From Lytechinus variegatus (taxonomy: Eukaryota > Echinodermata > Echinoidea > Temnopleuroida > Toxopneustidae), in the NCBI RefSeq assembly GCF_018143015.1, contig NC_054757.1:9124001-9188000 (forward strand): a stretch of DNA of 64,000 bases. Direction: 5' to 3'. Below are positions 53,033 through 63,800 of the stretch, piece by piece; the first letter of the stretch is position 1; each line of letters opens with the position of its first letter. The notes below the pieces were generated by a model, which was not told where the DNA came from, made no database searches, and saw nothing but the letters and a program-made list of their open reading frames with translations. The position numbers and the translations under genes are program-made.

Positions 53033-53362
53033 CATGGGCGGAAATCTGTTCCCAAAGGTAGGGAGGACCAGGTCCTGGAAAATTTGACAAGCAAAAAAAA
53101 GGTTATCACCAAAAATATTAGGTCATTTTAACCCCCCCCCAAAAAAAAAAAAAAATTGACAAGCAAGCAAAGAAAATAAGGTTTGCCTAAAATGTAAGGT
53201 CATATTTAGTGAAAAATACATGTATTATTTCGATTGTGAAGTTATGTATTTTTCTCCATCATAAAAGACAAAAAATAGAAGGGGGACATTTGCATATTGT
53301 GTCCCACTTCTATTTTGGGTAGGGGGACACGTCCCCTCTGTCCCCTTGGATTTCCGCCCATG
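53033..53362. mobile_element. CATGGGCGGAAATC element carrying the TTTGACAAGCAAA module
   Basis: Perfect 14-base inverted ends (CATGGGCGGAAATC). Two AATTTGACAAGCAAA-type modules (53081, 53154), a C run and several A runs lie within. The ends are unrelated to the AGTGGCGTACC elements that share the module. Confidence 0.7.
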
Positions 53363-54473
53363 GTCAAGGGAATTCTTTAAGTATCTATACTGCTCAAGTT
53401 GTAGTGAAAGAAATTATTTTCTATACTGTTAACCCGTTGGTTTCTGAATTATGTCATTCCCATTGATTTTGCCTGTGTATGCAAGGACCAAACAGTTGTA
53501 GAATGAAACATTTTATTAAGGCCCTCTAAATGTGAAACCATATCAGGCACTATTATTGAGATGTTGATTGATTGTTTTCGGCCTGACGTGAACAATTCAT
53601 CAATAATTTACTGATATCGTTTTAAAAACCTTCGCGACCAGATGATAGAAATGGTTTTGAATTGCAGAGATAAGTGTCAAAGTGTCAATATAAGGTATCT
53701 TCCTGCATAATGTAATAAGTTGGCAGTTGTCTGTTTGGCATTCGACCTGTAATCAAGACATTCTCAAGAATTGCGTTTTTTATTCACTCGCAACGCGTGT
53801 GTTGATGGTATTATTTCAAAATGTTCTTTCTTGAGAAAATGGGAGTGTTTTATGGCACAAAGTTGGTACACCTACCAGCTCTACTTATGGCAGTTTTGTT
53901 CGTATCCAGAAGAATGGTTTCATCAAGTTTCAACGGTGAGTTTACATCATGTACCATGGTGGTAAAAGAGAAATCCTGAAGAGAATTATCATATTTTGTC
54001 CGTCCCTTAAGATATTAAAATGGCCAATTCTTTCTTAAATTTTACTATTTCATTTGAAAAAAATAAAATGAAGCACCTTGTACGCACAAGTGAATAAAAA
54101 AGTTTTGATAATGGGTCAGAAAATTTGGCTGACGATTTCTGAATTTCAAATTGAAAATCACATTTCTGGAAACTAATTATCTGCAGTTTGATATGCAGTA
54201 ACAATTGGGAAAATCCTCCGACTTTCAAGCATTGCGAGCATTTCCAGAAGAAGCATTAAATATTCTCAATGAACAAGATTTCATTTACTGCTCGACGCAA
54301 CGATAGTCAAGAACATACTTTGATGAATACACTTACCCTCATGACAAAATGCACAGCATTCCCGCACACATACACACCCTACTCGGTATACATCCCGCGC
54401 ACAACCATACACACGCACCCCACACACACACACTAAAAGAACGTTGTTATTTTCTTAGTCATCTGTCCTGATT

Positions 54474-55171
54474 CTTAAAGTCTCCTCACACCTGACCAAA
54501 TGTAGGCGGACGAAGGGTGACGAAAAGGGAAAAATGCGGGAAAAATGAACAAAATGCACGCGAATTCAAATAAAATTTCAGTCAAATCATGCGATCAGTA
54601 ACTATTGTCAAATTTTATCAACGAATGGTAAGCGAAGGATTATGATATGCGAAGGATATCGAATTTTCGGTTCACCTCTTTAAAGGATTGCAGCCGAAGG
54701 CGAGCGAAGGGTTGATATAACCCAATAAGACGAACGAACAGTAAGCAATGGTTTGAAATGGCGTGCGATTAGAAACGAAGACGAGGAAATAGATCGGGCA
54801 ATCTTGTTCGCTGTGTCATCGTGTTGCTTCGTTACGGGTTCTTTCGAGATCGGTCTACTTTGGCAAAAGCGCGATGAGGGACTATGCGCGACAATAAAGC
54901 ACGTACGAACGATAAACGATTGACGAAGACTAAATAAGAGATGCGAATTCAAACAGATGACCAACGATTTCTCAATTCGTCGGGAAATTTTAAACATGTT
55001 CAAATTTTCCGCACGAATTTGAATAATTGCAGCTGTTAGTTCAGAAGGTGTACGAAACCACATACGATTTACTATCAGTTACCATTGAAAGCGATTTCTT
55101 AAAAAATGTCCTTCGCCAGCCATCGCACGGCATATTTCAGGCAATTCGATTAGGTGTGAAGGCGTCTTTAA
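54474..55171. mobile_element. TTAAAGNCNCC DNA element
   Basis: About 700 bases with imperfect ends TTAAAGTCTCCTCACACCTG and complement TTAAAGACGCCTTCACACCT. Interior rich in CGAAGG, GCGAACG and ACGAACGATAAACG words and no open frame of note. Target duplication not resolved. Confidence 0.6.
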
Positions 55172-55462
55172 GTAAAATAATAGCAAAAGAAACATTCATA
55201 GTATAATATTCGAAAATTTGTTTTTTCCGACGAATGGAATGTATATAATTCTTGTTATGGTACATATGGCCACATTTCCCACTAAACAATGTACGAAGTA
55301 TATTGTTGAAAAAAATAGGCCTACTATACCTCATGTATGTATATATTATTTCAATCACGGGTGTAGTCATGAATCATGAATACAACTTACTCATATTTCT
55401 ATATGAATATGCCTACTTAATGCTTGTTAAATCATTTTTCATGAGACAAAATTGATACATAC

Positions 55463-55498
<36 letters not shown>

Positions 55499-55612
55499 CA
55501 TATATATGTGTTGTAAAGAAATGGATGAAGAGAACAATGGTAGGCGTAGCTTTAAATCAAGGTTCCCCAGAGCTATCTACCCTTTGGAAAAATTGGTGAT
55601 GCCGAAAAAATG

Positions 55613-55681
55613 TCTCTGCCGGGAATCGAACCCGGGCCCCCAGCTTTGAACGCCGGTGCCTTAACCACTAGACCACAGAGA
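55613..55681 (-). tRNA. tRNA-like sequence, probably a SINE head or tRNA pseudogene
   Basis: On the minus strand: TCTCTGTGGTCTAGTGGTTA (A-box), anticodon loop GTTCAAA, then CCCGGGTTCGATTCCCGG (perfect T arm and B-box) and GCAGAGA, which pairs with the 5' end. The D-arm and T-arm resemble tRNA-Glu, but one base is missing near the end of the acceptor stem and the anticodon reads TCA, which would read UGA. A working gene is unlikely. Confidence 0.5.
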
Positions 55682-55864
55682 TGGGTTAGCGGCTAGGGTG
55701 ACCCCGATCCGATTGACCGTCAGATAGACAGATTTTCGACACTATACCAATTATATTTTCCTTTGTCGGGTGACATTATATATTCATGTATATATAAAGC
55801 AATGATCATGCATAGGAACAATTACCTGAATGTGTTATTCAACCAATGTGTGATGCACTCGCAG

Positions 55865-56170
55865 TTCGTCTCCTTGGTGGATCTAACGATGCTGAAGGCA
55901 GAGTAGAGGTCTTGTATGGAGGATCATGGGGAACCGTTTGTGATCACGGCTGGGATCTGAGAGACGCGAGGGTGGTTTGTAGAATGTTGGGATTTGACGG
56001 AGCCTTGGACGCGCCGGTCTCTGTTAGGTTTGGTCAGGGATCTGGTCCTATTTTGGATCAGGTCGGTTGTGACGGGACAGAGGACAGTCTACTAGATTGT
56101 GTTCATGCAGGGACAGGACTCCACTCTTGCACACAAAGGACAGTTGCGGGAGCAGTTTGCTATTCAGGAG
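55865..56170 (+). CDS. SRCR exon A
   Basis: Reads [40 protein letters not shown], and ends GAVCYSGG at G|GTTTGT. The acceptor at GCACTCGCAG is chosen because it gives a 306-base symmetric exon; the frame stays open further upstream and a start at CATAG|GAACAA (55816) is an alternative. Confidence 0.75.
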
Positions 56171-58812
56171 GTTTGTTTCATTCTATCATAAAAATCACAC
56201 TCATACACCAGATCAGTTTGTCAATAAAAAATAGTCAAAGATAGTTAATGGACTGTATACCTCAAAATTTACTTAAACAGGCACCTTTTCATATTTAATA
56301 CCTTACCATTCACCTTTCCGAGAACTGAATTTGGAATTTGAAACTGGACTTACTCTTTTGAAATATGTGTGAGATTATTTGAAATTTGACATGGAGCCTG
56401 GCCAGTTATCACACATGATACCAAATAACTCCTTGATGATACATTGAAACACATTTAAGACAAAAAAATGTATTAAAAAAGACTGTGTAGGCATAAAAAA
56501 CAAAGGCTGATTATTAACAGAATGCTGAGTTGATAAGATATAGAAAAGGATTGATCTGCGTATAAAGTAAATTTTTTTCTCACACTATCAAAGCTTTTCC
56601 TGAGCCATTTCCAATTCGCCTTGTCGACGGATCTAGCGGTAATGAAGGCAGGGTGGAGGTCATGTACGGTGGATCTTGGGGAACCGTATGCGACGATGAG
56701 TGGGATTTAAATGATGCCAGGGTGATCTGCAGAATGTTGGGATTTGAAGGAGCCTTGGATGCACCGGGATCGGCTACGTTTGGTCAAGGTTCTGGGGATA
56801 TTCTTTTGGATAGCATTGGTTGCACAGGTACTGAAGACAACCTGGCAGAATGTATCCATAAAGGAATAGGAGATCACGACTGTGCTCACACCGAAGATGC
56901 AGGTGTTGTTTGCTACTCAGGAAGTAAGTAATCTCTTCGCCAGTAGCCAGAGAGTAGGTCCTTTACTAAACAGAATGAAGAAGGAACGATGATTTTTAAC
57001 AAAAGTAGAAATTTGGTCCGTATCCCTCGATAAATATTGTGTTTCTTCTCATTTGATATCTTAAAGTTTTTCAACATTTATGGTATTTTGAACTTGACAA
57101 CGTATAGGAGATGAAATTTGCTTAAGTATAGTAGTCTACAGGGCCGCGGGGGGGGGGGGGCTGGGGAGCTTCAGCCCCACACCCCCCCAAAAAAGACCAT
57201 TATGATTGTGATTTCTTGCATGGTCAGTCCCCCACTTTTGGCTCAGCCCCCTCCTTTGAAAAAGCTTATCTATATGCCACATGCCATCATTAGGTTTTTT
57301 AATGGATTTTGAATTTTCGCCTGCAGTTCATCCACATACCTTCAAAGCTCGCCTTGTTAATGGAATGAGCAAAATGGGTATTACTGAAGGCAGAGTAGAG
57401 GTCTTGTATGAAGAATCCTGGAGAACTCTCTGTGATCGCGGCTGGGATTTGAGAGACGCCAGTGTAGTTTGTAAAATGTTGGGATTTGACGGAGCCCTGG
57501 ACGCACCGGGATCCGCAAAGTTTGGTCAAGGATCTGGTCCTATTCTACGTAAGGATATCCACTGTGGCGGTACAGAGCACAACCTTGCCGACTGTCCGAT
57601 TGCAGTTATTGAACATAGCGACTGTAATCATCAAAGCGATTCAGGAGCTATTTGCTACTCGGGAGGTAGGTTTATGTTGTCAAGCATTTCGCAGCTTCTT
57701 TAATGATTTGTAGTCAATTCATTACTAAATCTTCATATTCCAATATTCGTCTTTATCTAATGCAATACCTTGCATATAATTGTCTTCATATCAGCTACTT
57801 GTAAAGTTGTTAAGAGGGTATAATTTTATCAATCTCAAAGTTCTTGCCATCCTGGTATTCTAGATCCATTTGAGGTTCGTCTTGTTGGTGGATCTAACGA
57901 CGCTGAAGGCACAGTAGATGTCATGTATGAAGGGTCGTGGGGAACTATCTGTGATCACTCCTGGGATCTCAGAGACGCCAGGGTGGTTTGTAGAATGTTG
58001 GGATTTGACGGAGCCTTGGACGCACCGGGATCTGCTAAGTTCGGCCAGGGCTGGGAAGAAGTATTCCTCGACAATGTCGGTTGCATGGGTACAGAAGACA
58101 ATCTCGCGAACTGTCTGCACAGAGGAATTGGAGTTACTGAATGTGGATATGAAGAGGTCGCGAGCGTCGTTTGCTTCTCTGGGAGTAAGTTATCTCACCG
58201 TTTTAGGGAATCTATAGTGGCTAGTTTTAATGCTTTTTTAAGGAATGCAAATTGCAGTGTACTTATCGTTCATTCTGTCTTGTGAAAATGTCAACTCATC
58301 CTGTATGCATGCACAATCATATCCACTAAAATACATTCCGTTGTGTAGTTGATAAATCCTGTTAATGCGATAATAAGGACTGTTCGTGTCCATCATTTTC
58401 GCAGTTATACAATTGGCAAAATTTCATTAAAAAAAACCCCCATATGATACCGGAAACATATCACCAACTTCACCATGATCATCTTCACGTTTCTCAGGTC
58501 CATTTAAAATTCGACTTGTCAATGGATCTAATGACGCTGAAGGCAGAGTAGAGATCTTGTACAACAGAACCTGGGGAACCATCTGTGATACTTGGTGGGA
58601 TCTCAGAGATGCAAGGGTTGCTTGTAGAATGATGGGCTTTTTCGATGCCTCAGCTTCTCCGATTTTCCCAAGGTTTGGCCAGGGAGATGGCCATGGCCTG
58701 CTAACTCGTGTAGGATGCGTCGGAACAGAAGATAACCTCGAAGATTGTTTTCACAGAGGAATAGGATCTTACCTCTGCAGTGGGGACGCAGGGGCATCTT
58801 GTTCCAAGGGAG
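55865..58812 (+). CDS. SRCR-domain protein, five consecutive domain exons (gene incomplete)
   Basis: Five exons, each encoding one SRCR domain of about 100 residues with phase 1-1 borders, lie within 3 kb: 55865-56170, 56594-56923, 57327-57665, 57864-58184 and 58498-58812. Each has the family's [16 protein letters not shown] start, [28 protein letters not shown], GCxGTEDNLxDC and a final VCYSGG. Each domain has six cysteines. SRCR receptors bind microbial or self ligands, and sea urchins carry hundreds of such domains, expressed in coelomocytes (established knowledge). No signal peptide, transmembrane or other domain exon is seen, so both gene ends are outside the visible part or unrecognised. 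Confidence 0.82.
56594..56923 (+). CDS. SRCR exon B
   Basis: Acceptor CACACTATCAAAG, donor A|GTAAGT. Contains [40 protein letters not shown] and [20 protein letters not shown]. Six cysteines. Confidence 0.85.
57135..57275. repeat. G-tract dispersed repeat in the SRCR gene intron
   Basis: AGGGCCGCGG followed by a G run, a C run, then CAGTCCCCCACTTTTGGCTC and CAGCCCCCTCC. The same GGGGCCGCGG start plus G-run occurs near 4873. It lies about 50 bases before SRCR exon C. Confidence 0.5.
57327..57665 (+). CDS. SRCR exon C
   Basis: Acceptor TTTTCGCCTGCAG, donor G|GTAGGT. The entry segment is longer by a few residues ([15 protein letters not shown]). [20 protein letters not shown] replaces the usual [23 protein letters not shown] carries the later cysteines. 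The most diverged of the first four domains. Confidence 0.83.
57864..58184 (+). CDS. SRCR exon D
   Basis: Acceptor TGGTATTCTAG, donor [67 protein letters not shown] and [20 protein letters not shown]. Six cysteines. Confidence 0.86.
58498..58812 (+). CDS. SRCR exon E
   Basis: Acceptor CACGTTTCTCAG, donor [67 protein letters not shown]. More diverged in the middle than A-D but with all six cysteines. Confidence 0.84.
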
Positions 58813-59344
58813 GTAGGAATTTTGTTGATGGATATAAAATGTCTCTTTTGTTGAATAAATGATATTCATTTATTTCATTCTACTGGGGGTAATGTTTCTG
58901 ATTCATTTTTGTATATCATTATACTTAATTGGGAATCATTTAGTTATATTCACCGTTTCCATGTCGAAAAGACATGTTGCCGTCACTTTATATTCACAGG
59001 TAAGATCATGGCCATTCAAAATTTAATTTTCTTGATTTTTTTTACTCCAAATCGAACGGTGATTTAAGCTGGTATTCGAAATTGGAGAAAAGAAGGGTTT
59101 ATTTACTGGTCCTATAGTTAACAAGTTTTTGTTCTTGACTTAAAAAATGTTCACTTCAAATCCCGAAAATTGGGGTGATTTAGCAAATCAGTCACTACAT
59201 AAGTGCAAAGGTTGGCTAATTTGTACCCTTTTGGAATAGATCAGAGATTAAAAAGAAAAGAAAATTGTTAGAAGGAACATGTAATACAGCGTGATATTGG
59301 TAATTTGCAATACCGGTGATGGCACTGGAAGTCAAACATTGAGG

Positions 59345-60300
59345 AGGCGCGATAGCTCAGTCGGTAGAGCGCGGGATTCGTATTCCGGTGACCAGGGGTG
59401 GTATTCTGTAACTCTGTCATAACTTTTGTCATAAATTTTGTCATTTCTCTCCGAGATGTGACACCGCTATGATTGTCACAAATCGGTATTCTGAACATTG
59501 TCTTTTCCCTGTCATATCTCTCAAAGTTCCCGCCCATCTTTTCGGAAGCAATCCAATCAAAATCATCGTTAGTTCCCAGTGGGAGCCCTTCTAGCCAATA
59601 GGAATGCCCCGTGACAGGTAGGGGGTATTCCCAATTCTGTTGGTGGCATCGCGCAACTACGCGAATATTGATGCGCTTAATTACAAAGAGAGACAGGGAG
59701 CTGTGAAGGATTTTAGAGGAGAAGTAGAAAAATAAGGAAAACAGAGAAAAAAAAGAGAAATTAATATGTAGGGCCTAACTAATTGTAGCATGAAAAAATA
59801 ATTTTAAAAATTGTCGTGGATGATGAGTGAAACTAATACCACAATCTAATCTAAATGATATCGTTACATGCTTGACATTCAGTCGGCAGGGTATCGGGAT
59901 ATTTGGTACTAAAAGATATGACAAAATTTATGACTGCTACCCCCTGTCATAACTTTTGTCATATCTTTTGCTTGTATAAAAGGATTACGCGCATTAAAGC
60001 CGCGTATTGTTGGTGCGCGCCAAAGAGATAAGACAAATTTTATGACAATTTTTGTGACAAAAGTTATGACATCCACCAGAATACCGATTTTGTCATATCT
60101 CTGAGATAAGATAAAATATGGAGATAAGACAATGTTCAGAATACCGCCCCCGGGCTCGATTCCCACTTGGTGCGCTAGTGCCCTTTGGTAAGGCATTAAT
60201 TCTCATTACCAGGTCCTTAGGACCTTAAGCCGTCGGTCCTCTGGTTGCTTGTTTACAAGTATTCATGCTTTCTCGGCAATCGGGTAAAAAAACCCACCAC
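59345..60300 (+). mobile_element. tRNA-derived SINE split by another element
   Basis: The left piece GGCGCGATAGCTCAGTCGGT with AGAGCGCGGGATTCGTATTC is a tRNA 5' half (A-box). The right piece begins at 60151 with CGGGCTCGATTCCCACTTGG (B-box and T arm) and a body CCTTTGGTAAGGCATTAATT. The two halves are separated by the element at 59395-60150. The right end is approximate. It is a different SINE family from the one at 21628. Confidence 0.75.
59395..60150. mobile_element. GGGGYGGTATTCTG element inserted in the SINE
   Basis: 756 bases with 14-base inverted ends GGGGTGGTATTCTG and complement GGGGCGGTATTCTG. A second, inner set of GGTATTCTG ends (59484 and about 60088) and many GTCATAACTTTTGTCATA words suggest a nested or duplicated end structure. 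It has no protein. A target duplication cannot be read clearly. Confidence 0.72.
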
Positions 60301-60828
60301 CAATACCAATTTAAGTGCATGCAATAAAACCTCACATCTTGTAACTGGAAGATGTCTTGAAATGGTTTTGGGGTAAACATGCAACGTTACTGTACCTCAT
60401 TTTGAAGTGAAAACGACATTTTTAATGATACGCGTAGGGATATAAAACCAATAATCTTAATAAGACTGCACAACGAAAGATGTCATTTCGCTGATGAAGC
60501 AAGCACTATGTTAACAACAATAGAGACTTCCAACCTTTATCACGGCTCTCTATTCATTTTTAAGCAGGATTAGCACTTGGACTGAAAGCCAGGACTCCTA
60601 TTTTGTTCACACAGTTTATTTATCCAGCGTGCATTGCAAAATAATATAATTAGAGACACGGTCGTCCGTCGGCTGTACTTTTCCCCGTTACCTCACTGAC
60701 TTTACTTAACTTAATTTTTTTTTTTTTTTAAATTTTCGAACTATTTTTTTTTTTTATTTTATATATTTTTTTTTAATATTTAACCCCCATATTCATCTAC
60801 TCGTCTTATATGAGACTGTATCATCTAA

Positions 60829-63800
60829 ATGGAGTTCAGTATCTACAAATACCCATGTGCCTGTTGTATGAAACCGGTTAAGAACAATCAGAAGGGACTT
60901 AAGTGTACTAAATGCAACCAATGGCTACATATCATTTGTGCTGGTATTCCTGAAGAGATCTACAATGACAAGTCAGAGAACTTTTTCGGTTGGCAATGCA
61001 GCATTTGTATTTTTAAAGACATGCCCTTCTATAATGAATCGGAAAATATTACCATCCCGGAGTCAGATAATGTCAGTAGAAACACTACCAACCGAAACAT
61101 TACTTGTATGCACGGTTTATACTACCAAGAATTACGTGGTAATGGCCTTAAGATCGCCCATTTAAATGTTAACAGCCTACTGAGACACATTGAAGAAGTG
61201 AGAACATTTGTTAAGACTAACAAGGTTCAGATATTCGCAGTTAATGAAACCAAAATAGATGAATCTATCTATGATATGGAAATCATGATTGACGATTATA
61301 ATTTGATTCGTAAAGACAGAGTTCGACAGGGTGGTGGAGTAGCCATTTATCTCCACAAATCATTACATTTTGAAAAAATAAGTCATGAATTTCTTGATGA
61401 TTTAGAAGCACTTATTATTAAAGTTTATCTCAAGTTTTCAAAACCTCTTATCGTATCAACTTGGTATAGACCACCATCTTCAGATATTGGAATCTTTAAT
61501 TTGTATGAAAGATTTCTTAGCGTTATTGACACAATGAATTGTGACATAGTTATAGCAGGTGATGTAAACTGTGATATCCTAGCTAAACCCTTATCAAGTA
61601 TGACCAAGAAATATGTTGAAATAAATAATGTTTATTCTCTGGTTCAAATTAATACCAAAGAAGCAACAAGAATCACAAATGTTTCTGCTACACTGATAGA
61701 TCATTTATTAACAAACAACACTAAAAACGTAGTCAATCATGGTGTAATTCATAACGGGATGAGTGACCATTCGATTAGCTTCCTGACCTGGAACTCTAAG
61801 ATCTGTGCTCAGCCCAAATTTATCTCTTTCAGAAGTTGCAGCAAGCTCAATAGTGATGACTTTAGAAATGATATTCGTAACCAGAATTGGGAAAGTATAG
61901 AGCAGTGTAATTCAGTTGATGATGCTGTCGAATTATGGCAAAATATGTTTTTACATGTTGTTGACAAACACATGCCAAATCGTTCAAAAAGAATAAGTAC
62001 AAAGGGTTCTCCTTGGATGAATGCAAATATTTGTAAACTCATGAAAAAACGTGACAAAATTAAAAGAAAAGCTTGCAAACTGAAAGATGAAAAACTTATG
62101 TGCGAGTACAGAATATTACGTAATAAGGTAACAAATGAAGTAAGGAAATCAAAGAAACGGTATTACTCTGATAAATTTACACATTTTAAGGTAAACCCAA
62201 AGCAGACTTGGAAAACCTTAAAGTCCATTATTCCGAATAAAAAACGTGAAATACCTACCGTTTCGTCTAATTCGGATTGTAATACTGAAACTGCTAACCT
62301 ATTCAACACTTACTTTGCAAACGTAGGGAGGCAATTAGCCAGTGAAATACCTGATATGAACCCCCATACAGAAAATGATAATCATACAAATGAGAATTTT
62401 GTATTTACTCAGGTGAACGAACATGATGTTTTGAAAATCATAAGAAATCTTAAAAACACTAAGTCTGTCGGTGTTGACAAGATATCTGTCTTTGTTTTGA
62501 AGGCATGCTCTATGGAGATATCAATGAGCATTGCTAAGTTGATTAATCTGTCTTTGTCAAGCGGTATATTTCCGCAACAATGGAAAAAAGCCAAGATTAT
62601 CCCAATTCACAAAGGTGGCGATAAAAATTTTCCTTCGAACTATAGGCTCATTTCAATTCTGCCCTGCGTATCTAAAATACTGGAAAGGGTTGTTCAACGG
62701 CAAGTCTTAGATTTTTTGCGAAAGAATGATATTTTGACACCTGCCCAATCCGGTTTTCGGCCACGGCACTCAACTATTACCACTCTCCTAAAGGTAACCG
62801 ATGACTGGTTTCACTCGGTCGATCTGAAACATTACGTTGGGGTCGTCTTCGTCGATTTAAAAAAAGCATTCGACACCGTGAATTGTGATATTCTTATGAA
62901 AAAAATGAATAACCTAGGTATTTCTGGTACACCATCCTTATGGTTTCGAAGTTACATGTCAAACCGGGTTTGTAGGACTCTTATTAATTCGGAACTCTCT
63001 TATGAATCAGTTATTAACTGCGGTGTGCCCCAGGGATCACTCCTGGGGCCACTGCTCTTTATTTTATATGTTAACGATTTAGTGAAATGTATTAATACAT
63101 GTCATATCCAATTGTATGCGGATGACACCGTTTTGTATTTTTCACACCCCTCCATTGATAGAATCAATGAGGCTCTCAACTCAGATTTAGAAAATATGTA
63201 CCAATGGATGTGCCAGAACAAGTTAAGTGTTAACTGTCAAAAAACGGTCTGTATGCTCATTGGAAGCAAGAATATGATTTCCAAACAAAACGCCCTTCAT
63301 GTTTCCTTAAATAATACCCCATTAGAACAAGTTAATCATGTCAAATACCTAGGCATCATAGTTGATGATTATTTGAATTTTAATCTGCATATAGACAACA
63401 TGTTGCAAAAAATAGGTCAATTAGTCGGCTTTCTGAGAAGATTGCGGCGATCCTTAAGTGAATCGATTCTGAAATTAATATATAGTTCGTTGATCCTACC
63501 TTACTTTGATTATGGCGATGTTGTTTACGATGCATCCTTTAAGAAATACACAGACCGCCTCCAAAAACTACAAAACAGAGCAGGTCGTATTATACTTCAG
63601 ATTAAACCCGAATCTCATATATCTACTTTGGAAATGCACAATACACTAAATTGGCAATTGTTGGACAAAAGAAGAAGCGATCATTCCCTTATTCTCATGT
63701 ATAAGATCATGAATAATCTATCTCCAAAATATTTAAGAAATGAATTTGAGTTAGTATCACATACGTATCCCTCCCGTTTCGGAACCAAATTTAAATTACC

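Larger units (their letters stand above)
51931..55864. other. Region between the channel remnant and the SRCR gene
   Basis: Holds the 52318 MITE, the 53033 element, the 54474 element, a (TA)n tract near 55452-55505 and a tRNA-like sequence at 55613. An uninterrupted 90-codon frame near 52705-53006 begins after a CTTGTAG acceptor and ends LSVIFQSNVTDT; I could not match it to anything. Confidence 0.6.
58813..60828. other. Region between the last SRCR exon and the LINE reading frame
   Basis: No further SRCR exon is seen. Contains the split tRNA-type SINE and its inserted element, then A/T-rich DNA (long T and A runs at 60717-60780) that may be the LINE 5' untranslated region. Confidence 0.65.

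Noticed and set aside
59345-60200. A tRNA gene with a very long intron
   Set aside because: The intervening DNA has its own inverted ends and non-tRNA content, and the tRNA halves continue into a SINE body, so a transposon inserted in a SINE is the simpler reading.
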